Shown: piece after piece, positions 46,000-55,856 of the stretch
Position numbering within the stretch: position 1 is the stretch's first letter
Layout of the letters: each line of letters begins with the position of its first letter
Assembly: GCA_947579665.1 (NCBI GenBank)
Contig: OX388350.1
Span: forward strand, 35,187,393-35,251,392
Length of the DNA stretch: 64,000 nt
Source: Sympetrum striolatum
Taxonomy: Eukaryota; Arthropoda; Insecta; Odonata; Libellulidae
Direction: 5' to 3'
Notes under the pieces: generated by a model
Database searches by the model: none
What the model saw: only the letters and a program-made list of their open reading frames with translations
Told to the model about the DNA's origin: nothing
Made by a program: the position numbers and the translations under genes

Positions 46000-46310
46000 G
46001 GGTAATTATTATTATTAATTTATTTAACGCTAACAGGTAGCCCCAATTACAAGTGTTATAATAAATAAAATCATTACAAGAAAATAATCAACGTAAAATA
46101 CAGAAAATACACCAAGATACAGAAAGTCATAAGATATTAAAAACGATTAAAATTGTTACAAAATTTCCTCCTCGGAGACATGAAGGAGTCATTAAAAATT
46201 TCATTTACCGTTATCAGGGTCCGTGAGAGAAGATCATGTCTCGTAACATCAACTACTGCCATACTCTAGGACGGGTCTAACGATAGCACTGTAAGTGATA
46301 GCGCCTAATT
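46000..46310 (-). pseudogene. LINE 3' fragment, minus strand
   Basis: On minus, KLGAITYSAIVRPVLEYGSS ends at a stop near 46245. This matches the LINE motif AYxxLVRPxLEYxSxVW. The sequence then runs through an untranslated-looking stretch to a TTAATAATAATAATT tail at about 46005-46020. The tail has the AAT-rich form seen at other LINE 3' ends here. It lies head to head with the plus-strand LINE piece starting near 46310. Confidence 0.7.
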
Positions 46311-47235
46311 TATTAGGGTTATGGGGAAAATTGGTAGAAGGCGAACACGCAAGCCATATATATTTTGATGAGTGGGGTATCTTGACAATCAACTCAGCTT
46401 TTATATATGCGTGTGATAACCATATCCATCTCAATATTCCAAAATATAAAAAATATGGTCGTGGACACTGTACGAGAGGTAGGTTTATTTTGAGGACTCC
46501 ATCACATCGGCTGGGATTAACTGGTAGGACCTAATGGCTTTAAATATATACAATATCCTACAAGGTGAATTAAAAAATGTTAAGGGTGAATTCTGTTCTA
46601 AAATACTGAAAAATTATTTGTTTTGCAAGTCATTTTATGGTGTAGAGGCATTTTTTCAATAAAATGAATGTGACTTGGGTTGGGTAATTTGCTTAAATGT
46701 AGAAACTGTTATACTTATAGTAAATTTGTTTATTGTAATTGTAATAAAATGTAGGGTTGTGTAGAATTTTTGTGGTTATTGAATAATGGTTGTAAATGCA
46801 TATGTGATTATTGTAATGTATAATTTGTAATATATTTAGTGATTAGTTTATATGTAGTTTTTATTAATTGGACTGCAATTGAATGACAATAACCTATCCT
46901 ACACATTGGGAATCAGCTGACAAGCAATCATTTGCTTAACAGGTCAAAAAATTCATTATTAAACAGTAAAATATACATGTTTAAAAAATATATAATACGT
47001 AGTTGGTATGTAATGCATGCTACATTATGAAGTGCAATGTTAAAATTTTACACTATGTTTTTTCATGATTATATGTTTTATTTTTGTTTTTTTTTAATTT
47101 TCATATTAGGTTTTACTTTGGAATATGTCTGATTTTAAAAATTATTTGCTAACGGACAACCTAAATTAGTTATTCAATTAATTTTGGCCAAGATAGTATG
47201 TAAACGGTTAGCATTTTTCTGTATTATAATAATAA
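46311..47235 (+). pseudogene. LINE 3' coding end and 3' region, plus strand
   Basis: The plus frame reads FDEWGILTINSAFIYACDNH, then PKYKKYGRGHCTRGRFILRT and PSHRLGLTGRT. After a one-base shift near 46530 it reads ALNIYNILQGELKNVKGEF and ends in FFQ-stop near 46660. The RxxLRTPxHRL and xNxLPxxLK-type blocks are typical of the extreme C-terminus of some insect LINEs. A long AT-rich non-coding region follows, ending near an ATAATAATAAAAAA tract at about 47225-47240. The frameshift marks it as dead. Confidence 0.75.
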
Positions 47236-47239
47236 AAAA

Positions 47240-48135
47240 GCAACTAACGGAACCAGAGGCCATCCTTGAGGCTCAGTGTATTTCTTTCACTCCTTGAAAC
47301 AAACTAAAGTAGTAGCGAAACATTGTTTGCGGGTCTCATCACGTAGTCGCTTGAAAATAAATGGACATGTTTCCCTTAGTTTGCTTAGCGATTAAATTCG
47401 TTCCCAAACGCACTCTCGATGTCGGAATATTCAAATATAGTCTTGAGCGCAGCTTGACAGTTTCACTTGCGGCCTTTTAGTGACGAAAGGTTCCCCATCC
47501 CCTAATTTTAACGATGCTTAATGGTGATACACACTAAATATTACTATTACATATAAGCTACTGTTAGAATACTGTCAGGTGACAGATCCTATACATTTAA
47601 ATAAGACAAAATATATAATACCTAAGTTTTAAAACCCTATCACCATAATCACAAACAGTAACAGAACAAGTATTTAATTAAAATAAAGATAATACAAGTT
47701 AAACATTAAGATTCGATCCATAAATTATCCCCTCCCAGCATACCCACGAACACATTTATACCTCAAAGTGGATCCCACCATCACAATTAGCGCACAGTTG
47801 ACATATGTACTTTGGATTTGTCATTTACACGAAATAATGATCAAAACATAGCTAAACCAACGTCCTTAACATCATCGGCAAGTTAACCATAGGATACTAT
47901 TAAATATATTCATAAACTAGTACTATTATATATTTACAGTATTATTTACACTAAGACAGCTCGATTTAATTGACCAAAACAACAAAATTAAAGCGCGTAG
48001 AGACCCAACCACACCCAGTGGCATCTACGATGTACTGAAGGGAAAAAGAACTCAAAATTGGTGGTAACACCACTTTCGCTGGTAACAATTTTATAGCTTA
48101 TATATAAAAGATCCTTCCTATATAAGGAAAGGTGG
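47240..48135. other. No recognised gene
   Basis: The unit from about 47250 to 47500 is somewhat GC-richer; the rest is AT-rich. No motifs. Confidence 0.4.
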
Positions 48136-48139
48136 AGAA

Positions 48140-48400
48140 GTATAGAGTATTTAATTTTCTCAGATTTCTTATGTATATAAGGAAAGTAAATAACTAAGAA
48201 ACTTATTGGAAAAAATTATCCATCGCAAGAAAACACCCACGAAGAAGAGGGGTGAGGAAAACCTGCGCAAACCTACCAATAGTAATAACTAAAAGATGAG
48301 AAAAAAGAACATAAAATACAGAAATACACTACCAATAAGTACATTTATGCGATACATCAATAAGAATAGTCAGTTTACATTTAATAAAAAGGCATCTATA
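48140..48400 (+). repeat. Family D repeat, second half
   Basis: Shares with 61310-61530 the order AACTAAGAAACTTATTGG, CCATCGCAAGAAAACAC, GAGGAAAACCTGCGCAAACC, TACCAATAGTAATAA, AAAGATGAG and GTCAGTTTACATTTAATAAA. The first half seen at 18150 and 61165 is missing. Confidence 0.65.
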
Positions 48401-48554
48401 TACATAATAACGTAAAACAAACAAAAAATAAAAAGATGAAGTGAATGAACGACATGTATTTTCAATAAAAATTTTCCCATGGTTTCATAATATAAAACGT
48501 TATCCGCGTTACTTGTTTACTTATTCGTAAGGGATGGTAATGGGGAAAAGTAAA

Positions 48555-48605
48555 GGGAAAATTCTACGTGACCAGGAATTGAACTAGAGTCTTCTACAAA
48601 GCAGT
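48555..48605 (-). repeat. tRNA-like B-box remnant (SINE-like)
   Basis: On minus, CTCTAGTTCAATTCCTGGT (48571-48589) fits a B box, with a GCTTTGTAGAAGA-type segment before it. The A box is not clear. It adjoins a GC-richer patch (48600-48880) with frames on both strands and no motif. Confidence 0.35.
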
Positions 48606-48959
48606 TACTTTCCCCCTTTGGCTTCAAAGAGTTCGCTTTGTTCTTCAGTAGCCTACTCGAGGTTTCCCGACCAGAAAGAGTACCATCTTACGCGAAGACA
48701 GAGGTACCTTCAAAGCAGCCCCTCAAAGCACTTACAAACAGAGGAGAAATCCCCCTGCATAGTACCTTTATGGAGAACCGTACGCCAGACAGCCTTAAGT
48801 TTCGAATGCCTTCCCAGAGCACGTCAGTTTTTTTTCCCCAACAGCTCTCGAGTATTCGCCAATGAGCACACCGTTTCATTTATGGCAAAATTGCACCTCT
48901 GTAAAATTAATTTCTTAAGCGACATAATCCAACATCGGTTATTTCTGTGAGGTTAAAAA

Positions 48960-49770
48960 AACATGCACAACTTTCAAGCGAATACTTCCCAGAGTAAGCA
49001 AGATAAAATTTTTCATTCGCATTCTCCCATAGTTCCCTATTTCTTCAAATATATATGCACCCGGAGTATTTAACATATTTTATATACGTTCCCTAAAAAT
49101 CCTCTGGGCTTAACTTTCTTTAAAAGGTATCATGGAAATATATTGAATAGCCCTGGCCGTCACTTAGTGGAATTCCTTAAAGGTTGAAAATAAAGCGCTT
49201 TGTAATAACTCCACGGAATGTATTTGATGATCACACTATACTACTAGTTGAAACCGGCAGTGCTCATCACATATATTTCGTGAAAATTTACAAAGTGTGT
49301 TTTTATTTTCAAGCAATCATGGAAATGTTTTGGGATTAATTCTTCGAATCAAAACTCCATAATTCTGACTATTTGGTGCAGAATATTCCCTCATACGAAT
49401 AATCATATCTCAATCGCAATTTACTTAATAATCTTGAGAATATTTCTCATATAATTATCCATCTTTATTTTGAGATACCTCTTTCCTTCTTGCAATTAAT
49501 TTATATCAATATGACCTCTGAAAACAAACCTTTATGAGGCAACTAGTTAATTTGTATACTAATAGCATCTTTTTACATAAATATACCGATATTTCTGCCT
49601 ATACTATGTTTCCTCTTTAAAATTAACTGCAATCGAATTTGAGCTCCTTGTGATTATTTATTATTCTACTTTCCTTTCTTTAATTTCTTGATAACGGGTT
49701 GCATGTGCATGTAAGACCATTTAGAGCTAATTTTGCCTGAAGTAAAATCGCTTTCAAGTATGTATGCATG
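48960..49770. other. No recognised gene; possible foldback-family relic at about 49130-49310
   Basis: Around 49150-49260, GGCCGTCACTTAGTGGAA, a TGATGATCACAC segment and AGTTGAAACCGGCAG resemble the foldback units at 14.5 and 18.4 kb in single, decayed form. The rest is AT-rich. Confidence 0.4.
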
Positions 49771-49775
49771 TACTA

Positions 49776-49900
49776 GTACGTTCAAAAAGTTCCCGAACTT
49801 ATTTTTTCCCGCGAAAACGCCGAGCAGGAGAAATGTAAAATTCTGGTGTTAGATGGTGCCACATATAGTGGGTACTGCTACATACCAACTACCTCGTGAC
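49776..49900 (+). mobile_element. Mariner-like MITE, left half
   Basis: ACGTTCAAAAAGTTCCCGAA, GAAAACGCCGAGCAGGAG and a GTGCCACATATAGTGGGTAC centre match the inverse of 29114-29292. The right arm is missing; a minisatellite begins just after this half ends. Confidence 0.7.
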
Positions 49901-49907
49901 CCGACAC

Positions 49908-49996
49908 CTGAGCGCGCCACGATTGAGTGCGTCACAACTGAGTGTAGACAACTGAGCGCTACGAAAACTGGGCGCTACGACAACTGAGCGCGTCTA
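49908..49996 (+). repeat. Degenerate 14-17-bp minisatellite
   Basis: About six tandem units with consensus CTGAGCGCTACGACAA (variants CTGAGTGTAGACAA and CTGGGCGCTACGACAA). It starts immediately after the truncated mariner-like half at the point where its right arm should be. The units are GC-rich relative to the flanks. Confidence 0.75.
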
Positions 49997-49999
49997 GTT

Positions 50000-50256
50000 T
50001 GCAGACGGTATTAATTGAACGACTATGCACAAAGTAATGTTAAATTTTGAACGCTGAATCAATTGAGCAGGTGTATTTTATCCGATTACTGATTAAATTA
50101 GATTTTTAAATAACTAACTGTTTTTTTCTACGCATTCTTATAAATAAATGTTATCAAAAAAAGGTATATGGTAAGAAGGGTCGTCACTGACTAAAATACG
50201 CCTAACAATAAAGACGAATTATTATTATTTTTATTTTCCTGGGTAATTTAGTAACT
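50000..50256. other. No recognised feature
   Basis: AT-rich spacer between the minisatellite and a family C arm. Confidence 0.4.
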
Positions 50257-50374
50257 GATCTTGTTTTCTCCGAATAACGGTGAATGAGAAGAGGAACGCC
50301 GACAAAGACGGCTATCGGAGATTTAAAACCTCTAATTCATTAACAACAGTATTCCAAATGTTCTTTCATTACAC
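50257..50374 (-). mobile_element. Family C single arm
   Basis: CTTGTTTTCTCCGAATAACG, AACGCCGACAAAGACGGCTA, GGAGATTTAAAACCTCTAAT and CCAAATGTTCTTTCATTACA form one right arm. No partner arm is found within 300 bases upstream. Confidence 0.7.
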
Positions 50375-50399
50375 ATATCTACAGGTTTGTTTCATTTCA

Positions 50400-50700
50400 C
50401 CCCCGATACTCGAATCTTCCACCACCTTTCCAGCATGTTCACCCTGACGCGCATTTCAGGCCAGCCTGTGTTATGGTCCCGATGGCATTTCCAAGCAGCG
50501 AGCGAAGAGAGCCAGCTTTAATGGCTGGGCGGTGGTGCTTCATAATGGATGATCTCCCATTGTCCTCTCCGGTAAGGGGATATCGAGTCACCCCAGAAAG
50601 GGTGCCCGGCGGAGTTCGAATGTAGGTCGCCGAGGTGAAAGCCCGCCAAGAGCAGCTGTTCCGTGTGGGGAGTGGAAGTTGTCCACTGCTTTTTGGGGTG
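50400..50700. other. GC-rich 300-bp block, unexplained
   Basis: One of the most GC-rich stretches in the window. It contains CCCCAGAAAGGGTGCCCGGC and a CAGCTGTT..GTGGGGAGTGG stretch and ends at the LINE 3' end near 50705. It could be part of that LINE (if its 3' end lies further left), part of another retroelement's untranslated region, or host DNA. No frame or motif is recognised. Confidence 0.4.
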
Positions 50701-50704
50701 TCTC

Positions 50705-51240
50705 CTACATCTACATTAATACCCTGTGAGCCGCCTTTCGGCGAGTGGCAGGGGGTGTAAACACTAGTTGAACCAAACTACATCTAATACCGTTCGCGAA
50801 AAGAATGAATTTTTAAAACGACTCGTCCTAGGATATTTTTATCTATTTCTCTTTAACTTACGTTCATTACGTATCGACAGAGGTAGCAGGGGGGTTGCAT
50901 GATACCGATTGTATCTTCCGAAAATGTAGTTTCCCTGAATTCATTAAGCAATCGCAACCTAGCTTCCAATCTCCTTTCTTTCAAGGATTCCCAACCTACG
51001 TCTGAGAGTATTTTTGTAACGCTTGCTTTTTATCATAGCATTTCTTAGCAAAACGAATCACCTTACGCTGCTCTTTCTCGAGTTCGCGGGTACACGTTTC
51101 ATCCCCCGGATCCCATATACTTGCCGCATTTTCCAGAAGGGGTAGTACCAAGGTAAAATAACATCGCTCTCTCACCTTTTCATCGCATTTACCGACAGTA
51201 AGCTTTGTAAAGCCGAGCCTTTTAATTGCCTTGCTACAGA
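50705..51240 (-). pseudogene. LINE reverse-transcriptase C-terminal fragment, minus strand
   Basis: On minus, KRLGFTKLTVGKCDEKVRER, CYFTLVLPLLENAASIWDPG and ETCTRELEKEQRKVIRFAKK are readable between about 51220 and 51040. They match the LINE region LVRPxLEYASxVWDP..ELExVQRxAxRFV. Past this, scattered stops appear. The end near 50710-50755 carries a GGCGGCTCACAGGGTATTAA-type block followed by a TAGATGTAGGAG tail, as in known LINE 3' regions. The clade is CR1/Jockey-like by motif only. Confidence 0.8.
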
Positions 51241-51289
51241 TTTTTCTAATTCAATGAATTTTAGTTTCAGATTCTGCCATGTTTATATG

Positions 51290-51850
51290 ATTGTACTCGA
51301 ATTGGACCCGAGCAACTTACATATCCTACCCCTCGATCGATTTCTTAAATTCCTTTCTGATCGAAGGCTCTGAATTCTGGAACTCTTTACCCAACTCTTC
51401 AAAATATTCCAGCTCTGTAAGAGTTTTTAAGTTAAAATATTCAACTATCTCTCAGATGCTGATGTTTAAATGAGTGTTTTGTGCTAGACGAGTCGCATCT
51501 CGTTTTTTCCTTTACGTCTGTCCTAAGTTCTGAATTCTCTATTTACTTGTGTAGTGTTTTTCTTTATAAACATGTGCTCTATTCATTTATTATTTTTGCT
51601 AAGTGTGTTTTTGTATTTTTGTATTTCCATATATTTTTGTATTCCTCCGAGCATTTTTGTTCTTTTGACTTTCCGTATATTTCTGAATTATTGTCGAACG
51701 AATAATGGGTATAGGATGAATTAGTGGGATCGAATAGTGGTAATTTCAACTGAAGATGTTACTCAGTAATGAAACCTAGGTCGTTTTAATAAAAAGTTTT
51801 TGTGGACTCAACCAAGTGAGTTTAACTTTGTGTGTGAGGATTAATCCTAC
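51290..51850 (+). pseudogene. LINE C-terminus and 3' region, plus strand
   Basis: The frame 51291-51473 reads SFLIEGSEFWNSLPNSSKYS and then VRVFKLKYSTIS before a stop. The FxxxxxxxWNSLP block is the hallmark of the last part of many insect LINE ORF2 proteins. The following T-rich region includes a CTGAAGATG-hairpin-GAAAC motif at 51750-51780. It lies head to head with the minus-strand fragment at 50705-51240. Confidence 0.65.
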
Positions 51851-51879
51851 AAATAGATTACTATAAGACTATAGATACA

Positions 51880-52260
51880 TTTTTGTCCTATTCATAGATC
51901 AAAATCGTATGATTTGTCCCCCATATATATGGGAATAAAAATTTTGAACAATTTGCCTGCGGAGATCAGGGAGAGATTTAATAATGATTCTCAAAGTATG
52001 TATGTATATATAAAAGGTATATGTATCAATCAAAATATGAATGTAGTATAAGAAATAGGGTTCAATATATCAATCCTTTGCCGCACCCTAAGAAAGGAAC
52101 AGAGAATTTTTTAATTAGAATCTGAAATGTAGAAATGAAAGATAACGCCGCTGATAACAAATGTTTATATTCAATTAATGATTTTCTAAACCAACCCGTT
52201 CAGTTGTATAATTAATTTACTGTAATTATATTGTAAATAAGTTGTTTTTTTTCATCTGTT
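51880..52260 (+). pseudogene. LINE C-terminus fragment
   Basis: MGIKILNNLPAEIRERFNND is readable at about 51928-51990. Later, in another frame, RNRVQYINPLPHPKKGTENF follows (about 52050-52110). The xxKxxNxLPxEIR block is typical of LINE ORF2 ends. Frames change between blocks, and no intact ORF remains. It appears to be a separate insertion from the one ending at 51850. Confidence 0.5.
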
Positions 52261-52592
52261 GTGAAAAATTATGCATTTTTATACGTAAGTATGCATACTT
52301 ATATTTATTTTTTAATATGGAGTACATAATTGTAATATTAATAATGTAACATTGGCATATGTAATTATTAATATATTTTACTACTGTACTGTTTTTGTAT
52401 CTGACGAGTCATTTATTCACTTCAGCGCAATATCTGAAATTATTGTGAATGTTATATGTTAAACTAAACTAAACTCTTAAGCTTTACGGTGCTAAGGAAA
52501 ACCTAATCTTTAATCGAAATATTTTAATGAGCTATTGAATAAGATATTCGTTCATCGAAGGATTTATGAAATGGATTTTCGTACCTGGATCT

Positions 52593-52635
52593 CCCGCGCA
52601 GGCTCTCTCTACTTCGTGGTACATACTATTATAAT
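52593..52635 (-). mobile_element. Family B terminal fragment
   Basis: GCGCAGGCTCTCTCTACTTC and GTGGTAC..ACTATTATAAT match the end of the copy at 57725-57756 (CGCGCAGGCTCTCTACTAAG). Only this end is present. Confidence 0.5.
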
Positions 52636-52659
52636 TCATTTCCCAATCGATTAAGGACC

Positions 52660-53130
52660 GTGTGTGTATTCATTACCATCGGGGAGTCGTTAATGACTCA
52701 GGTGGCGCTCATGGATTCGTTTCGCCCCTTTTCGGCGGAATGGGAACGCGGTTAAGTCGAGCCTTCCCGCCGGGTTCTCCATTTTTCCCGGCAAATGCAA
52801 ATTTATTGCTTCGAATCCGCAACGTATGGTCCGGCATGGATGCGGTCCCGCCTCGAACGGCCGCGAAGGTCACTCAACTAATTGGGGCCTCTTTTACGCG
52901 TGAATCGTGCGAAAAAGTGGGTAAATGGAGGTCAAGCGATGATTTAATTGATGCGGTTCGGAAATCGGAGAGGCGCTAACAATTTCGATCGTCGCATGAA
53001 TTGCGATTTTGCGTAATATCTGAACCTTTGCGATTTATGTCATTACGTGATTCGAGGTGTAATTACAATAATTGGACGTTTTCGAAGCGCCGCGATGCGC
53101 ATTTTGAAGGCTGTAGTCATTAGGGAGGAG
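52660..53130. other. GC-rich repeat-free patch with a 105-codon open frame
   Basis: The plus frame 52662-52979 is open for 105 codons and contains RTAAKVTQLIGASFTRESCE near residues 65-84. I recognise no domain. The frame starts with MCIHYHRG and ends in basic residues. The following bases (52980-53120) keep the composition and include GTGTAATTACAATAATTGG, homeodomain-type text. It could be an exon with regulatory flank or a conserved non-coding element. Confidence 0.3.
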
Positions 53131-53309
53131 AAGCTTGCGATGATTCCTTTTTTAGAGTAGTTTTGAAATTTATTTAAATTGAATTTCCCTAGACAAAGGT
53201 TTAAATTACGTAACTATTTTGCATACTCATTATTACTCACCTTGCGAAGAAACCCATGGAAGATAGTTTTTATTATTAACGCAGCAGGAGTCTGAAACGA
53301 CTAGTGTGT

Positions 53310-53450
53310 ACATTGTAAAGAAAGAAAATTTGTAGCACGGCTGTTAAAGAATTAGAGGTTAAAATCTCCAATAGCCGTATTTCTCAACGACCCTCGTCTC
53401 ACCCGCCAGGGTTCGTAGAAAACAAGAGAGAACGCCGCACTTTAATAACA
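53310..53450 (+). mobile_element. Family C left arm
   Basis: ACATTGTAAAGAAAGAAAAT, GCACGGCTGTTAAAGAATTA and AATCTCCAATAGCCGTATTT, with the core altered to TTTCTCAACG, then CTCGTCTCACCCGCCAGGGT and AACAAGAGAGAACGCCGCAC. Downstream TTCGAAAGCTGCGCTTTCTT and CAGGAGT match the spacer of the copy at 22650. The right arm is absent. Confidence 0.7.
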
Positions 53451-53527
53451 TTCGATGCACATTTCGAAAGCTGCGCTTTCTTCAGGAGTAAATAGGTACA
53501 TTCGTACAGGTGAATCTGTACCAGAGT

Positions 53528-53790
53528 ACTTTTCCCTCTATCAGATTTTCTAGGAAGCTGCTATACCGCAGAGCATTTTCAACAAATTTAATTCTCCTTT
53601 TCTTCATCACTTTCATTAAGTTCACCTCCTCTTAAATTTCGCTCAGAACTTCAATGTTGCTTTTCTAGTCAATCCATCTTTTCTTAAAGACTTTTCTATC
53701 TTTCCCAATGTCCAAGCTTCACATCCATATGGTAATGTGCTCCAAATAATGGATTTTGCAAACGATTTCCTAATTTCATATGTTTGTTAG
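53528..53790 (-). pseudogene. LINE 3' coding end, YGCEAWT family, minus strand
   Basis: On minus, PYGCEAWTLGKIEKSLRKDG runs from about 53733 downward, and EVMKKRRIKFVENALRYSSF with LENLIEGK lies at about 53620-53530. These correspond to YGCETWT and VIKKRRKKxVGQILRxE..IEGR in the copies at 13190 and 54045. The KRRIKFVENAL segment is diverged. The fragment is head to head with the plus-strand copy starting at 54045. Confidence 0.7.
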
Positions 53791-53794
53791 CTAA

Positions 53795-54040
53795 CAGATT
53801 CTTTTCACAAAAATGTATTCGACATATTTTATTCTATAAAAAGGTTACATAGTCAGACAATATTCGCTTTAATATCTGTTCCGCATACTTTGTAATCTTT
53901 AGCGGAGTGGGCTCATGGACACTCCCATGACCGCAGTCTAGGCGAAACTTCATTGTATGAAAACCGCTTCCTTCCTTTGGAGACCTAATTACTTTCTTTT
54001 CTGCTCTTCAAAAAAAAATTATTACCACATTAGGGTATTT
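53795..54040. other. Spacer between two head-to-head LINE fragments
   Basis: No family match seen. A GGCTCATGGACACTCCCATG segment is weakly palindromic. Confidence 0.35.
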
Positions 54041-54044
54041 TATG

Positions 54045-54495
54045 CGTGGTAGAACTGGTTAACCTTTTAGCAGAAATTCTTGATAAAATAATTGGGAAAA
54101 GATTGGTAAAAATCCTTGGTGTGGAGTGTTTAGCTGTATGAGTACGAAACGTGGGTATTAAGAATGGAGGAAGTCAAACGTTTAGAGGCTTTCGAAGTGT
54201 GGGTTATGCGTAGAATGGAAAAATAAGTTGGGTTGATAGGAAAACAAACACGGAGGTGCTGGAGATGATTGGGAAGGAGAGGGTTTTTATCGAAGTGATT
54301 AAGAAACGACGGAAGAAACGGGTGGGTCAAATATTGAGATGGGAGAGGGATTGCTGAAGAATGTAATTGAGGGTAGAATTCAGGGGGAAAAATAGAGGGG
54401 AAGACAAAGACAAAAGATGCTGGATGATTTAAAGGGTGGGGTAAGGTAGAAGGAGGTGAAGGAGATGGCGCTGAATAGGAATTTTTGAATGCACA
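54045..54495 (+). pseudogene. LINE 3' coding end, YGCETWT family
   Basis: LYEYETWVLRMEEVKRLEAF and EVWVMRRMEK lie at about 54134-54225 and end in a stop. A shifted frame then reads SWVDRKTNTEVLEMIGKERV and FIEVIKKRRKKRVGQILRWE to about 54350. The 3' part again changes frame (RVEFRGKNRGED). The order is typical of the post-RT region of an insect LINE. Stops and frameshifts show decay. It is the best preserved of the five 3' ends of this family in the window. Confidence 0.8.
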
Positions 54496-54639
54496 TAAAC
54501 CTAACTCGAGGATTTTTTCACCAATCCTTTCAAATACAATTTAAGGCCGGTAACCCTTAATAATGCAAACATCCATTGATAGGTGTCAGTGGGCGTCATG
54601 ACGAGCGTAGCATCAAAAAAATCCTATCATAGAAACATG

Positions 54640-55135
54640 AGCGAACAGCGAGGTATTATGGGTCGGTAATATCTAAGTTATTTAACGAAAACGCTAGAAC
54701 AATTGAGCAGTGGAACGCCGTACTTGCGAGTATTTTTGGGCCATTCCCTCTTCTTGTGCGTGCCTTTAAGGTAAAGTTGAAGAACTTTTTGTAGAATAGA
54801 AGATGTTATTTGATAAAGTTATTGCAAGTTGTGGAAATGTTGGACAGATATCGTTATAAGGGTTATTTTTCCTAATTTGTAATTGTACTGGTTGAATGTT
54901 TTTGTAAGATATATATTTTATTTTCTCGGAATTTTTAGGAACTAATGCCTAAGGGAGGTTTTCTAAAGGGTTTCCCTCCCTTCTAGGGCAGATGCAAGAC
55001 AGTGTTCCCTCCGATACAAGTGACCATTCTCTTTATATTTTTTTATTTTGACTATGTACATAACCTATATTGTATTGTAACCCACTGCCACCAGTCCTGC
55101 ACCTACTTGTATTATATGAATATTAATAAAATTCC
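54640..55135 (+). pseudogene. LINE C-terminus and 3' end, second family
   Basis: LFNENARTIEQWNAVLASIF and GPFPLLVRAFKVKLKNFL end at a stop near 54794. ARTIxQWNxLP..FKxxLKxFL is a common LINE ORF2 terminus. The 3' region continues with CCTAAGGGAGGTTTTCTAAA and ATTAATAAAATTCCAACTAAAA near 55120-55140, likely the retrotransposon end. It differs from the family at 54045. Confidence 0.7.
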
Positions 55136-55144
55136 AACTAAAAG

Positions 55145-55848
55145 ATACTACTGAATTAAGATAACGATTTGTTTATCAGCGAAATACGAATTCCTAAATA
55201 AATAAATAAATTTTTAACACAACTTTGCTCATTCTCCTACCTGTTAGCATTTACATCTCGGCTAACGAGTAATTAAACTTACAGATTTTCCGGCAAACGG
55301 TTAATTAATAACGGTAACAGCAAAGATATTGTCGGTGTTTTTCGACCTATAAATACCGCTTCGGCTATAGAATGTATTTTAGATTTTGACGCTCGTAGAC
55401 GAGGGCAAAATACATTAAATGTGACTTAAATATATCAAATGATGACCAATCTTGGTTAATACAGATGTAGAGTTGTGGTTTTCTGTGTTTTAGTGTGGGT
55501 ATTTTAAGAATTGAGAATCAAGAAGAAACTGTTTTCAGTTCACCAAAGTGATTTCGGGACGAATTACATTTCCATCAACGCTACCACTGTATTTCAGTCG
55601 ATATGTATTCGACAAAATATTGTTATTTGTTTCATTCATTGCAGCATATAATTTTAACTTGTTAAAATCTTTAACGAAAGTGAATGCATTGGATACGGAA
55701 TAGTAGGGACATGAATTTAAAGGTGAAACTAATGTATTACACGCCCCTTTGTACTAGATGAATTCAGATAAACAGAACTATCTCGAATTTCACTAAATTA
55801 GGAATATCGTTTCACTAATTATATATTATATACTAAATGAATAATTCA
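55145..55848. other. No recognised gene
   Basis: AT-rich, with no frames or repeats noticed. Confidence 0.4.
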
Positions 55849-55856
55849 TAACAGAG

